A stretch of DNA of 64,000 nt from Cytophaga hutchinsonii ATCC 33406 (GCF_000014145.1 NC_008255.1:1241501-1305500); one strand, 5' to 3'; counted from the first letter of the stretch, positions 36,774-46,449 are shown. Notes: generated from the letters alone by a model not told the origin. Program-made: numbers and translations.

Positions 36774-37349
36774 ATGAAATACATCCTTTTTAGTGTGCTT
36801 ACAGGAATATTGTTTTCGTGTGGCAGCCATTCAGATACACAAAATCTTGAAATAAATACAGAGCCGTACGCTGATTCTTTACAGCAAACCACAGTAGTTA
36901 CAAAGGAAAGCGAAGCCGGGAAAACAGATGCAGAAGTAATGGTTGATGTGCTGGTAGATGTACTGGGCAATAACATTGCCGAGAAAAGGAAAAAAGACAG
37001 CGCTAAGTTTGCGAACCGCGAGAAGGTTTGGGTATATCAGATTGGTTTAGCTGAAAAAAATGAACAGCAATTGTGGAAGGTGTATGACCGCATTAAAAGC
37101 ATGGGCAACATTTATGCGTTCAAACAATCAGACGATTCCTACATCCTGATTTGGAATGATTTTTATACACAGGAGCAGCTGATCGATTCGCTGTATCATT
37201 TTAATATGCGGCTGAGTAAAGCCGGAGTATCAGATATCGCAAAGCCCTATGATATCATGACGGATTGTAAACTAAAAGAAAAGGTGGTGCATACCGGTGG
37301 TATTAAAAACAGCAAAAAACAGGTAATGCCCTGCCTGATGTGTGATTAA
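36774..37349 (+). CDS. Putative lipoprotein
   Basis: A 191-residue protein from ATG 36774 with a lipoprotein signal: MKYILFSVLTGILFSC, where the Cys follows a GILFS box. The longer open frame from 36705 only adds hydrophobic residues. No known domain; the mature part is acidic then mixed, with a conserved-looking C-terminus CDMM-like PYDIMTDCKLKEKVVH. Likely anchored in a membrane facing the periplasm or outer surface. Function unknown. Confidence 0.65.
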   Translation: MKYILFSVLTGILFSCGSHSDTQNLEINTEPYADSLQQTTVVTKESEAGKTDAEVMVDVLVDVLGNNIAEKRKKDSAKFANREKVWVYQIGLAEKNEQQLWKVYDRIKSMGNIYAFKQSDDSYILIWNDFYTQEQLIDSLYHFNMRLSKAGVSDIAKPYDIMTDCKLKEKVVHTGGIKNSKKQVMPCLMCD

Positions 37350-37373
37350 GGAACACCAGCCATGCATATGCAT

Positions 37374-37396
37374 GTAGGGGCGAATTGCATTCGCCC
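37374..37396 (+). repeat. REP-like GTAG palindrome, copy 1
   Basis: GTAG followed by GGGCGAAT-TGC-ATTCGCCC (37378-37396), a perfect 8-bp stem with 3-base loop. The 5' GTAG plus short GC-rich hairpin is the layout of REP elements recognised by RAYT transposases. Confidence 0.7.
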
Positions 37397-37513
37397 TGTT
37401 GGAATAGGTTGTAGCCAGTGTTATTTTTTTAGTACAACACAGCGTACACATGAAATGGGAATTTAAAATCCAGCAGGGATCAATCGAAAAAATAGAATAG
37501 TAATATACATAAG

Positions 37514-37567
37514 ATGAATAGAGAGAATGCATTTTCGCATAAGTTGAAAGAGAAGACCGACGTATGA
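37514..37567 (+). pseudogene. Duplicated 5' fragment of the RDD gene
   Basis: Copy 1 of the duplication repeats the start of the gene at 37706. Its frame (ATG at 37514) reads MNRENAFSHKLKEKTDV and then a TGA. If transcribed it would make a short peptide, and it also duplicates the native leader. Confidence 0.85.
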
Positions 37568-37569
37568 AG

Positions 37570-37588
37570 GGGCGAATTGCATTCGCCC
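37570..37588 (+). repeat. REP-like palindrome, copy 2
   Basis: GGGCGAAT-TGC-ATTCGCCC again, in the second duplicate. Its flank reads GAAG instead of GTAG, so the putative recognition tetramer is lost. Confidence 0.7.
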
Positions 37589-37705
37589 TGTTGGAATAGG
37601 TTGTAGCCAGTGTTATTTTTTTAGTACAACACAGCGTACACATGAAATGGTAGTTTAAAATCCGGCAGGGATCAATCGAAAAAATAGAATAGTAATATAC
37701 ATAAG

Positions 37706-38731
37706 ATGAATAGAGAGAATGCATTTTCGCATAAGTTGAAAGAGAAGACCGACGCTGAAGTTAAAGAGTATATTGATAACAGAGAGAAGTATTCGGCAAT
37801 TGCCGTTGAAGCAGCTATTTGGGAATTAGAAAGCAGAGGCATTCAATATGAGGCGGCTGAAAACATTCAGAAAGAAATGAATGATAAAAAGAATGCTGCC
37901 CTCGAAAACGAAATGATCCAGACAGGTATTGCCGTTCAGCTTGTTCCCCGTAAAACAAGGCTTATTCATTTTATAATTGACGGATTTGCACTTCAGGGAA
38001 TTATGTACGTGGTAGATCTGATTCCATTTGTTGAGTTGAGTCTGATATTTTCATTTATGCTGATGCCGTTGTATTATGTTTTCTTCGAATACTATTTTCA
38101 ATGGACACCCGGCAAGCTGGCTACTGAATCAGTTGTGGTAAATGCAAATGGTTCTAAGCCTGATCTCAGAAGTATTATCTTACGAACATTTATCAGGCTT
38201 ATTCCCTTTGAAGTTTTTAGTTTTTTACCTTCTCCATCAAGAGGCTGGCATGATAAGTGGTCGGATACATGTGTCATTCAATCTGCCGATGTTACAAAAC
38301 TTCGTGAAAAGAACGGTCAGTACAATCTTGCTCCGGAAGAAAGAAAGATAGGTGTATTTGTTTATGTATGCATCGCTTTATTTATTGTGACTGTTGGAGC
38401 TGGTGTAGTATTATCAAAGATCATGACAGAAAAAATAACTGCCGAAGGCGCGTATTGGTTGAAAGAATCTAATGAGAAGGATGCAAAGAATATTCTCGGT
38501 ACATGGAATACGAATGATGCAGAACTGGGTAAATTAAATTTTGTAACAAGAGACGTCGTTATCTCTAATGGCAGCAGAAATCTTAATTATAAAATTGAAA
38601 ACCGGATATTGATCATTACAGATAATAAAGGCTTTTTAAAGAATATGATTATTGTAGAAAAAGTACCAGCGACTTTAATATTACTGGACGCAGACAATCC
38701 GGAAAATAAACTTGTATGGACTAAATTGTAG
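37706..38731 (+). CDS. RDD-domain membrane protein
   Basis: A 341-residue protein. Residues 1-70 are a hydrophilic N-terminus; about 88-205 form the RDD domain (RLIHFIIDGFALQGIMYVVDL, EYYFQWTPGKLATESVVV, LIPFEVFSFL, WHDKWSDT) with three to four membrane segments. Another membrane segment (YVCIALFIVTVGAGVVLSKI, about 220) is followed by an extracytoplasmic C-terminus of about 95 residues with a lipocalin-like NILGTWNTND start. RDD proteins are implicated in transport of ions or small molecules; specific role unknown. Its leader and first codons are duplicated upstream. Confidence 0.85.
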   Translation: MNRENAFSHKLKEKTDAEVKEYIDNREKYSAIAVEAAIWELESRGIQYEAAENIQKEMNDKKNAALENEMIQTGIAVQLVPRKTRLIHFIIDGFALQGIMYVVDLIPFVELSLIFSFMLMPLYYVFFEYYFQWTPGKLATESVVVNANGSKPDLRSIILRTFIRLIPFEVFSFLPSPSRGWHDKWSDTCVIQSADVTKLREKNGQYNLAPEERKIGVFVYVCIALFIVTVGAGVVLSKIMTEKITAEGAYWLKESNEKDAKNILGTWNTNDAELGKLNFVTRDVVISNGSRNLNYKIENRILIITDNKGFLKNMIIVEKVPATLILLDADNPENKLVWTKL

Positions 38732-39144
38732 TTGTATTTGTTTTGAAACCAAAATCAGTATTCGCTCTGTTTAATAATGCGATCCCGTTTAAGTACGAAG
38801 ACAGTATGGCAACAGTATGAGCAGTGGACGCATACAGCATGCAAAGACTCGGGAAAAAGACAGGAACAAGCATGGTACAGGTATCACGTTTGTATCATAC
38901 AAGTAGGGGCGAATTGCATTCGCCCTGTTCGAATTGCATTCGCCCTTTTTTAAAAGCATTCGTTCTGTTTAAACAAATGCGCCCTGTAACGGTTGTATTA
39001 TTAACATAAGATACCGTTGCTGTTATCTTATGAAAGCAGAAAGATGTTTCAGCCGTTTTTATTTATTTAATAGGATCTATAGTATTAACCCGGAAGGTGT
39101 TTTTGCGTATAGTGTACTATCTTTTAAATTAATCCTGTTACAGA
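38732..39144 (+). other. Intergenic region rich in REP-like repeats
   Basis: No gene is seen. REP-like palindromes lie at 38903-38945. A degenerate third copy follows (GCATTCGTTCTGTT near 38957, AAATGCGCCCTG near 38978). A short run TATCTTTT at about 39118 is a possible -7 box for the next gene, without a clear -33. Confidence 0.5.
38903..38945 (+). repeat. REP-like GTAG palindrome plus second half-copy
   Basis: GTAGGGGCGAATTGCATT continues to CGCCC at 38925, then CGAATTGCATTCGCCC repeats at 38930-38945. So the hairpin arm is tandemly repeated here, as in REP doublets (REPINs). Confidence 0.7.
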
Positions 39145-40422
39145 ATGAAAAAATTTTACGTATTTCTTTTAGCTGCTGCGATGACTGCTACAGCAAATGG
39201 CCAGTCACAGACTAGGGTGTTGGAATTTAATGCAACAACAGATCTTACAGACAAATTCAATGATGACGGCAGTCCGGAATTTACAAATGAAGCATCGGGT
39301 GGTATCGGTAATTCGGGTTCTATTAATGTTCCCGATGGTTCTTCAGATTTATGGACAACCAAAGAAGGGTATAGTGTATCGGGTGTTGGGGATAAATATG
39401 TTGTAGAAGCTTTTTTTAAAGTGGCAGCAAATTCCGGTTACGGTGGTGTAGGCCTGGCTGTGAATAGTCAGAATGAAAATAATTCTCCCGGTTATGCGGC
39501 ACAGGGGTTAGGCGTTACGTTTCATGGCGGCGGCGGTTCGTTTCACAGTAATGCAGAATCATTCACATTGGATTGGTACAGTCAGTCAGGCGATCTGGTA
39601 CTTGGCAACTGGTATAAATTAGTCTTCACCGTTGAATCGGTAGATGCTGATACCTATGACCTGAACATGAAAGTATACAATGCAGACAGTGATGGTAACG
39701 TAGGTACAATATTTACGGAACAATCAGAAGATGGTGTTGTAAATGCAGACATTGGCGGAGCAAGTACATTACATACCTATTTTTCTTCCAACGGAAGCAG
39801 AATGCAGACAATCGATAATTATAAAATTACACTTGAAGGAGGGATCAGTATTATTGAAGAAGGCGCACCCGTAGTTATAACTGCTGACGTTAATATGGTT
39901 GAATCATCTGCTGCTTCAAGCGGGGGAAACGTATTAAGCGAAAATGGTGCTGCTGTTATAGCGCGCGGTGTTTGCTGGAGCACAACATCCATGCCTACAA
40001 TTGAAGATAATAAAACAGAAGATGGAACGGGAGCAGGAGCGTTTACTTCTGCCTTAACCGGCTTAAGTGCTTCTACAACCTATTATTTAAGAGCATATGC
40101 AATCAATGAATCCGGAACTTCATACGGATCAGAAATTAGTTTTACAACCGCTCCCGTTACAACAGGTGTAGTGAAAAACAATGCAGGTGTTATACAGGTA
40201 TTCCCGAACCCAACGAATAAAGAAGTAGTGTTAACATTATCTTCGGCACCGGCAACTGTTCAGGTGAACGTAATGGAAGCAAACGGACGCGTAGTGAGCA
40301 GAAAAGAATTTAATGCAACAGCCAATCTGGATATTGAAATTGACGGAATAGCCGGAATGTATTTTGTTGAGGTAACAACATCAGACAATAAAAGCTCGAT
40401 GATAAAAATCATAAAACAATAA
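39145..40422 (+). CDS. Secreted ConA/FN3-like protein with T9SS tail
   Basis: A 425-residue exported protein. The signal peptide is MKKFYVFLLAAAMTATANGQ. Residues about 21-235 look like a concanavalin/LamG-type jelly roll (SDLWTTKEGYSVSGVGDKYVVEAFFK, LGNWYKLVFTVESVDADTYDL). Residues about 240-335 form an FN3-like domain common in Bacteroidota (ARGVCWSTTSMPTIED, TYYLRAYAINESGTSYG). The tail (QVFPNPTNKEVVL, GIAGMYFVEVTTSD, IKIIKQ) is a T9SS type A sorting domain. Carbohydrate binding is possible; no catalytic residues are evident. Confidence 0.85.
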   Translation: MKKFYVFLLAAAMTATANGQSQTRVLEFNATTDLTDKFNDDGSPEFTNEASGGIGNSGSINVPDGSSDLWTTKEGYSVSGVGDKYVVEAFFKVAANSGYGGVGLAVNSQNENNSPGYAAQGLGVTFHGGGGSFHSNAESFTLDWYSQSGDLVLGNWYKLVFTVESVDADTYDLNMKVYNADSDGNVGTIFTEQSEDGVVNADIGGASTLHTYFSSNGSRMQTIDNYKITLEGGISIIEEGAPVVITADVNMVESSAASSGGNVLSENGAAVIARGVCWSTTSMPTIEDNKTEDGTGAGAFTSALTGLSASTTYYLRAYAINESGTSYGSEISFTTAPVTTGVVKNNAGVIQVFPNPTNKEVVLTLSSAPATVQVNVMEANGRVVSRKEFNATANLDIEIDGIAGMYFVEVTTSDNKSSMIKIIKQ

Positions 40423-40431
40423 AAGTAAAAG

Positions 40432-40480
40432 TAAAAGTAAAACGCCGTACAGGAATTTCCTGTACGGCGTTTTACTTTTA
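40432..40480 (+). terminator. Strong terminator between convergent genes
   Basis: 24-base complementary arms, 40432-40455 and 40457-40480, with stem core CGCCGTACAGGAA. The A-rich outer arms contain repeated AAAAGT hexamers. It serves the gene at 39145 and probably also the convergent lipoprotein gene. Confidence 0.9.
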
Positions 40481-40545
40481 TGGCGTTAGCGTCAGATTTA
40501 AAAACGGATTATTAAAATCCGGTAACTGCATACCGTTGCAATGAT

Positions 40546-41499
40546 TTACCTGCTAACGGTATACAGCAGCTGCTGTATATCCTGATCCAGCAGTTTGATC
40601 GCTGCCTGCAGCTGGTTTAGCATGTTTGCACGGGTTTCTAATAGTTCTGCCGTGTATATACCTCCCGATCCAAATAACAGATCAATCTGTCTTGCCGTTT
40701 TTTTTGTAGCACCTTCTTCCAGCTGATTGTATTCTTTCCAGCGTTCACAGATATTGTTTATAATTGGGTTTTGTTTGTTGTTGCTGAATTCTTTGTGCGT
40801 TAACAGATACCAGATAGTTGCCGGATAATACCTTGAATGCGCTGGTTTGTACCAGATATCCGTCAGAAGGTTTCTGGGATGCAGGTATTCTGTTTTGCGG
40901 GAAGATATCAAGGCAGAGAGGCCAAGTGCTGCGCTGCCTGTTCCGCCTGTAATAGCCACGGCATCCGACGTTTTTTGAAGTTTAATAAAAACAACGGAAA
41001 CTGCTGTTAGCGCACCCAATGTAATGGAGGCAACGGTAAGTTTAGTTACCTGTTTATTTTGCTTCGCAGACATATAATCGGAAAGCTGTTCAGCCCGTTC
41101 TCCTTCACAATCCAGTTCGGCCGCAATGCCCGCAATTTCTGTCCGACAAATGATCAGGCGGTTTGCAATCTCCTGTTTTTTTGTCAGTATCGCTACGTTT
41201 GTCTCTAAAGATGGGGTAGAAGTATACTGTTTTTTTAATGCGGCAAGTTCCAGTAAAGCGGTGAGCGTGCCGGTTGCATTCGCAAGATGAATCGTCTGGG
41301 TGGAATAGTGTTTCTTCAGCGCACTATCCGTCTGAATAAAATCCGGGATAGAAGCATAAGGCACATTTACAGAATCTGATGTATAGCTGTCGTTGGGATA
41401 ACAGTAATTAAATGTTTTTGAACCGGGCATGGTTGCCATACAGGAACACATAAAAAACACCAGGCATATACAGGCAGTAAAATGAAATTTCATGGTCAA
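40546..41499 (-). CDS. Putative lipoprotein with two internal membrane segments
   Basis: A 317-residue protein with an N-terminal lipoprotein-like signal (FHFTACICLVFFMCSC, Cys after the FFMCS box). The middle has two closely spaced hydrophobic segments (VASITLGALTAVSVVFIKL, AVAITGGTGSAALGLSAL); the rest is helical and charged. No family recognised. ATG 41499 or 41493 are possible starts. Divergent from the GH5 glucanase gene. Confidence 0.6.
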   Translation of the reverse strand: MTMKFHFTACICLVFFMCSCMATMPGSKTFNYCYPNDSYTSDSVNVPYASIPDFIQTDSALKKHYSTQTIHLANATGTLTALLELAALKKQYTSTPSLETNVAILTKKQEIANRLIICRTEIAGIAAELDCEGERAEQLSDYMSAKQNKQVTKLTVASITLGALTAVSVVFIKLQKTSDAVAITGGTGSAALGLSALISSRKTEYLHPRNLLTDIWYKPAHSRYYPATIWYLLTHKEFSNNKQNPIINNICERWKEYNQLEEGATKKTARQIDLLFGSGGIYTAELLETRANMLNQLQAAIKLLDQDIQQLLYTVSR

Positions 41500-41706
41500 C
41501 TACATATGTACGGATACTAGTAAGAAAGGTTAAATATACGGGTTTAAGAGGTGAAATAGGTCTCTGAAAAAAAGTGTTTTTACCTCTATAAGGTGGTAAA
41601 ATGTACATTTTTTATATGCATCTTACGTATTAGTATAATCATAAATATTCTGTTTTAGCAGTAAAAAGACTCTTTTTATTAATTTTTTCAATAAAAACTT
41701 GGATTA

Positions 41707-41738
41707 TTTGTATTTTAATTACAAATAATTGTATCTTG
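41707..41738 (+). promoter_or_regulatory. Predicted GH5 gene promoter
   Basis: TTTG (41707-41710), 21 bases, TATCTTG (41732-41738), matching the Bacteroidota TTTG/TAnnTTG layout, 38 bases before the ATG. An imperfect TACAAATAATTGTA dyad overlaps the -7 box. The rest of the 277-base divergent region shows no gene. Confidence 0.6.
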
Positions 41739-41776
41739 CTATACAAATCAGCTTAAAAAGAACCTAAACTATACAT

Positions 41777-44700
41777 ATGAATATACGTTCGACTCTGCAA
41801 GCCGGGTTAATAACCCTGGCAATGGTCTTTTGCAGCATGCTTGCTGTAAATGCACAAACGACACCCGTTCAGAAATACGGGCAGTTAAAAATTTTCAACG
41901 GAAAAGTTTCCGATCAGAACAACAACCCGGTTGTTTTACGCGGGATGTCCTTATTCTGGAGCGGGTATCCGGAAGGAGCACCGTACTACAATGCAACTAC
42001 TGTTAAATGGCTGCGGGATGACTGGTGTGTGGATGTAGTCCGTGCTGCCATGTCTGTTGAAACAGGATCTTCCAACTACGTAAATAATCCGGCGGCAGAA
42101 ATGGCTAAGGTGAAAGCCGTTATAGATGCCTGTATTGCCAATGGCGTATACGTAATTGTCGATTTTCATACCCATAATGCCGAAAACTATAAAAACCAGG
42201 CAAAAACGTTTTTTACGGAGATCGCAACAACGTATGGCAATGTGCCAAACGTTTTATACGAAACGTTCAACGAACCTATTTATCAATCTTGGTCAGGTAC
42301 GATTAAGCCTTACCACAATGAGTTGATACAGACCATCCGTGCAAAAGATCCGGATAACATCATTATCTGCGGTACAAGAACATATTCTCAGGAAGTGGAT
42401 GAAGCGGCAAACGATCCGGTTACAGGAACGAACATTGCGTACACTGTACACTACTATGCAAATTCACACCAGGGTTCATTAAGACAAAAAGTTACAAATG
42501 CCTTAAACAAAGGTGTTGCAATTTTCGCTACCGAATACGGTACAACCGATGCTTCCGGTAACGGCGGCTATAACCCGGGCGAATCGCAGACCTGGTGGAA
42601 TTTCCTTGAAGCAAATAAAATAAGTTCAGCCAACTGGTCTGTTACAAATAAAAATGAAACTTCTGCGGCATTAAAGCCGGGTACAGGCATCAGCAACTGG
42701 ACAACCAACGATCTTACAGCTTCAGGTGCGCTTGTACGGGCATATCTGAAGGGTAAATGTAATGTTACGGTTACTACAGGATCTGTTACCGTTGCATTTG
42801 CAGGAAATAAGATTGTATATGATGCGGGCGAAACAGTTACTATGACAGCTACTGCTACAGTAGCAAACGGTACAATCTCAAAAGTGGAATTCTATAGCGG
42901 TACAACGTTATTGAATTCAGACGCTTCGAGCCCGTATACATTTTCAACATCAACGCTTGCATCGGGTGGTCACAGCATCACTGCAAAATCATATGATGCA
43001 GCAGGCGCTGTAATTGCAATATCTCCGGTATATGTAATAAGTATTATTGGTGCGTCAAATGTTGCTACAACAGGTATCACCGATCAGTTTGAAAACACAG
43101 ATCAGTTCTCTGAGTTAACAGGCGGTGTAAATGGTGCAAGCTGCGGTACAGCTACAGCGGCAGCAGCGGCAGGTATCTACTGGTTTGAAGACAGAGATGC
43201 TGCTACTCCGTTTAAAGCAGAAGCAACCCGTACAGGTAATGGTACATTACAATACCTTATTTCACAGCCACAGAAGTCATACAATGTAATTGGCTTTAAT
43301 TTTGGGGAATATTGCCAGGGAACTACAAAACAAAAGTATACACTCGATCTTACACAGAATGCGGTATTGCAGTTAACCGTTGCAGCACCGGCAACCAATA
43401 CAGCCACGCTGGACCTGAAGTTTCAGATGAAAGATGCAGACGGAACTGTAATTGCTATCAACAAAACATTCTTAACAGAAACAGTTGCTACAAACTGGTA
43501 TAAATATGAAATCGGTTTCAGCAAAAACCATCTTGCACCCGATTATTTATCTTTGGCACCCGGCACAACAACAAACTTCTCGTTTGATTTCAAAAATACG
43601 TTATCGATTAAAAATCCAAACAATCCGAATTTCCCGACCGATATCAATCTGAACAACACGGATTTTGATTTCAGTAAAGTTGTTGAGGTAGTAATTATTC
43701 CGGTAAATAAACAGGATACAGGTACTCCTAATTATGATCCGCTTGCATTTACAGACCAGAAAATTATTTTCTCGGGATTAAAACTGGGCAATCCGGCGTT
43801 AGGGGTTGATATCTGTACAACACCAAAAGCTGTAACTACAGCAACCAAATCGTATTGCCAGAATGCAACTAATGCAGTAGCACTTACAGCAACAGGTACA
43901 GCAGGCCTTACATTGAAATGGTATGCTTCAGCAACTGGCGGGGTAGCCAATACGGTTGCACCGATCCCTTCAACATCTGTTGCCGGTGATCAGACGTATT
44001 ATGTGAGCCAGGCAGTGCCGGGATCAAGCACATGTGAAGGTCCGCGTACAGAATTAAAAGTTACGATTGTACCGGCAGCAACTTCTGATGCCGGCCAGGA
44101 TGTGACAATCACTTCAGCAACATCTGCAAGTCTAACTGCTGTGGGTTCTTCAGCGGGAACATGGAGTACATACTCTGTTCCGACAGGAGCAACGGTAACG
44201 TTCTCGCCTTCGGCAACTTCAGCTGCTGTTACGGCTAATGGTTTAACTGTAAACGGTACGTACGGATTTGTTTATACCGTTGCCGGAACAGGTTCATGCG
44301 CATCAGCAAAGGATTCAGTAGCTGTAACTAAAACGGTTCCGCCGTGCACTACTCCGAATGCAGTTACTCCGGCAGATATTTCTTATTGCAGAGGTTCACT
44401 GAACGCTGTCCCATTAACTGCATCTGGTTTGGCTACAGGCAATAAGTTCCAGTGGTATACAAATGCTACCGGAGGTGCCGCATCCGACAATGCACCGACG
44501 CCATCTACTACTACTGCCGGCATTACTACATATTATGTAAGCCAGGTTTCAACAACAAATGCCAGCTGTGAAAGTGTACGTTCACCATTAAAGGTAACGA
44601 TCGTGGCACCGGCAACAGCCAGTGCAGGCAATACAATAGCTATTTCTACAGAAACATCGGTTACATTAACCGGTACAGGTTCTGCAGTGGGTACATGGAG

Positions 44701-45685
44701 CCTGCTGATCAAACCAACAGGAGCAGGAACGGTAACATTTTCACCGACAACAGGCGCTTCTGTTACCGCAAGCGGGTTAACCGTTGATGGTACATATACA
44801 TTTACGTATACCGTTCAGGGAACAAGCCCTTGCGGTGCTGTGGCAGCTTCTGTGAATGTAAATAAAACGAGCCCTAGCTGTACCAATCCGGCAACAGCGA
44901 ATGCAGGAAATAACCAGACAATTTCTACCGCGACATCGGCTACGCTTACAGGTTCCGGTTCTTCCGCAGGTACATGGAGTGTACAGAATAAGCCAGGTGC
45001 TGCCAACGTTACGTTCTCCGGAACAGGTGCTTCTGTTACAGCAAACGGATTAACAGCAGATGGTGTATATACATTCGTGTATACGGTAAGTGCTACCAGC
45101 CCTTGTGTTGCAGCAACCTCTACTATGACTGTTACGAAAACAACACCTGTCTGTACAAACCCAACAGTGGCAAACGCTGGTATGGATCAGACAATTTCTA
45201 CTGCCAATACGGTAACGCTTACCGGAACCGGTACAACTGCCGGAACATGGACTGTATTTTCGAAACCAGCCGGAACAACGGTTACAATCACTCCGTCCGG
45301 TACTGCTGCAACTGTTACTGCAAGCGGCTTAACAGCTACAGGGGTATACGAATTTACCTATACGGTAAACGGCGTGTCACCATGTATAACAGCATCAGAC
45401 GTTATGAAGGTTACAAAGTCTACAACAACGGCTATCAATTCTGCTTATTTGAATGATAACATTGAACTGTATCCAAACCCTGTTACTGAAACATTGTTTA
45501 TTGGAATGGATCGCGTAGAAGGTTCTAAATCGTTAACGGTAGTAGATATGCTTGGTAAAATTGTTTATGCTGCCGATGCTGTATCTATTGCAAATATTGA
45601 TATGTCTGATTTAAGCAGAGGTATGTATTTTGTACACATCGAAACGGAATCAGGAAAAATAACAAAGTCTGTTATTAAACAATAA
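41777..45685 (+). CDS. Secreted GH5 endoglucanase with Ig-like domains and T9SS tail
   Basis: A 1302-residue exported cellulase. Signal peptide ends SMLAVNAQ. GH5 domain (about 30-325): acid/base E166 in NVLYETFNEP and nucleophile E253 in IFATEYGT; the family retains configuration and cuts internal beta-1,4-glucosidic bonds. Next an Ig-like domain (about 333-425, KVEFYSGTTLL), a carbohydrate-binding-like module (about 433-675, LDLKFQMKDADGT, SFDFKNTLSIKNP), then alternating Ig-like blocks (YCQNATNAVALTATG) and PKD-like blocks (SAGTWSTYS, AGTWSVQNKP). The last ~80 residues are a T9SS type A sorting domain (ELYPNPVTE, GMYFVHIETES, KSVIKQ). Together with the GH8 protein it marks a cellulose-degrading organism. 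Confidence 0.94.
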   Translation: MNIRSTLQAGLITLAMVFCSMLAVNAQTTPVQKYGQLKIFNGKVSDQNNNPVVLRGMSLFWSGYPEGAPYYNATTVKWLRDDWCVDVVRAAMSVETGSSNYVNNPAAEMAKVKAVIDACIANGVYVIVDFHTHNAENYKNQAKTFFTEIATTYGNVPNVLYETFNEPIYQSWSGTIKPYHNELIQTIRAKDPDNIIICGTRTYSQEVDEAANDPVTGTNIAYTVHYYANSHQGSLRQKVTNALNKGVAIFATEYGTTDASGNGGYNPGESQTWWNFLEANKISSANWSVTNKNETSAALKPGTGISNWTTNDLTASGALVRAYLKGKCNVTVTTGSVTVAFAGNKIVYDAGETVTMTATATVANGTISKVEFYSGTTLLNSDASSPYTFSTSTLASGGHSITAKSYDAAGAVIAISPVYVISIIGASNVATTGITDQFENTDQFSELTGGVNGASCGTATAAAAAGIYWFEDRDAATPFKAEATRTGNGTLQYLISQPQKSYNVIGFNFGEYCQGTTKQKYTLDLTQNAVLQLTVAAPATNTATLDLKFQMKDADGTVIAINKTFLTETVATNWYKYEIGFSKNHLAPDYLSLAPGTTTNFSFDFKNTLSIKNPNNPNFPTDINLNNTDFDFSKVVEVVIIPVNKQDTGTPNYDPLAFTDQKIIFSGLKLGNPALGVDICTTPKAVTTATKSYCQNATNAVALTATGTAGLTLKWYASATGGVANTVAPIPSTSVAGDQTYYVSQAVPGSSTCEGPRTELKVTIVPAATSDAGQDVTITSATSASLTAVGSSAGTWSTYSVPTGATVTFSPSATSAAVTANGLTVNGTYGFVYTVAGTGSCASAKDSVAVTKTVPPCTTPNAVTPADISYCRGSLNAVPLTASGLATGNKFQWYTNATGGAASDNAPTPSTTTAGITTYYVSQVSTTNASCESVRSPLKVTIVAPATASAGNTIAISTETSVTLTGTGSAVGTWSLLIKPTGAGTVTFSPTTGASVTASGLTVDGTYTFTYTVQGTSPCGAVAASVNVNKTSPSCTNPATANAGNNQTISTATSATLTGSGSSAGTWSVQNKPGAANVTFSGTGASVTANGLTADGVYTFVYTVSATSPCVAATSTMTVTKTTPVCTNPTVANAGMDQTISTANTVTLTGTGTTAGTWTVFSKPAGTTVTITPSGTAATVTASGLTATGVYEFTYTVNGVSPCITASDVMKVTKSTTTAINSAYLNDNIELYPNPVTETLFIGMDRVEGSKSLTVVDMLGKIVYAADAVSIANIDMSDLSRGMYFVHIETESGKITKSVIKQ

Positions 45686-45720
45686 TAGCATTCCGGGTTT
45701 ATTATAACCGTAATTGTATT

Positions 45721-45757
45721 AAATGGCCGCATCATACATTGATGCGGCCATTTTTTT
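45721..45757 (+). terminator. GH5 gene terminator
   Basis: Perfect 14-bp stem AAATGGCCGCATCA / TGATGCGGCCATTT, loop TACAT, then T-run; 35 bases after the stop. Confidence 0.93.
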
Positions 45758-45878
45758 ACCTGATCCTGTTTTAAATACATACTGTTTTTTGTATCTTAAT
45801 AATAAAGATTTTTACTGCTTTTACTGAAAAGGGTAAGCAGCGAATACGTTCTATTCATTTTAATTTGATAACAGTAGT

Positions 45879-46394
45879 ATGAAAAAAATAACCTGCTTTT
45901 TATTTTTGTTTGCTTGTATGTATGCAACAACATCTTTTGGCCAGAATGCATTTAAGATTCCATCCCAAAACTGGAGTCTGGAAATTGATCTGAGCGGATT
46001 TGAAATTGAAAAAGTAAGCTATTCTCCTGATAGCACCGTACTGCAGGTTTCAGCAACAAATAAAAAAAACAACCTGTCTCTTTCTATTTTTATCGAAAAA
46101 ACGCAATCCGACGGAGATAAAATTGCCTGCCGCGAATATTACTGGAGTAAATCTCAGAAAAGTCCGCTGGCCAAAGAAAACGTGAAAAAATATGAGACAC
46201 CAAATCTGGCAATTGTAGAACACGATACAAAGTCATTTAAGGGGCAGGTTGTAAATTTTCATAGTGTGAATGCCTACGCAGCCAATAAAGGCTACTGGAT
46301 TGATGTACATATTAGTAAAACCGGATATTCCGAAGCGGATAAAGCTATTTTTGAAAAACTGCTGCATTCTATTGCGATCAAAGAAGAAGCGTAG
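45879..46394 (+). CDS. Small secreted protein of unknown function
   Basis: A 171-residue exported protein with signal peptide MKKITCFLFLFACMYATTSFGQ. The mature part is beta-rich (FEIEKVSYSPDSTVLQVSATNKK, NKGYWIDVHISKTGYSEADK). No family recognised. Its TAG stop codon lies in the GTAG of a REP-like palindrome. Located alone between the GH5 terminator and the ArsR operon. Confidence 0.7.
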   Translation: MKKITCFLFLFACMYATTSFGQNAFKIPSQNWSLEIDLSGFEIEKVSYSPDSTVLQVSATNKKNNLSLSIFIEKTQSDGDKIACREYYWSKSQKSPLAKENVKKYETPNLAIVEHDTKSFKGQVVNFHSVNAYAANKGYWIDVHISKTGYSEADKAIFEKLLHSIAIKEEA

Positions 46395-46408
46395 GGGCAG
46401 CCCTTACA
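46391..46408 (+). repeat. Partial REP-like GTAG element at a stop codon
   Basis: GTAGGGGCAGCCCTTAC: GTAG (46391-46394) contains the preceding gene's TAG stop; the hairpin is short and imperfect. Confidence 0.45.
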
Positions 46409-46449
46409 GTTTCCGGCAATGTATATAAAATATAATCCATAAAGTTTGC

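Larger units (their letters stand above)
37376..37754 (+). repeat. 187-bp tandem direct duplication
   Basis: Copy 1 is 37376-37562, copy 2 is 37568-37754, offset exactly 192 with a 5-base spacer. About three substitutions were counted, so near 98% identical. Each copy holds the palindrome GGGCGAATTGCATTCGCCC and the first 16 codons of the RDD gene. The near identity indicates a recent event. Confidence 0.93.
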
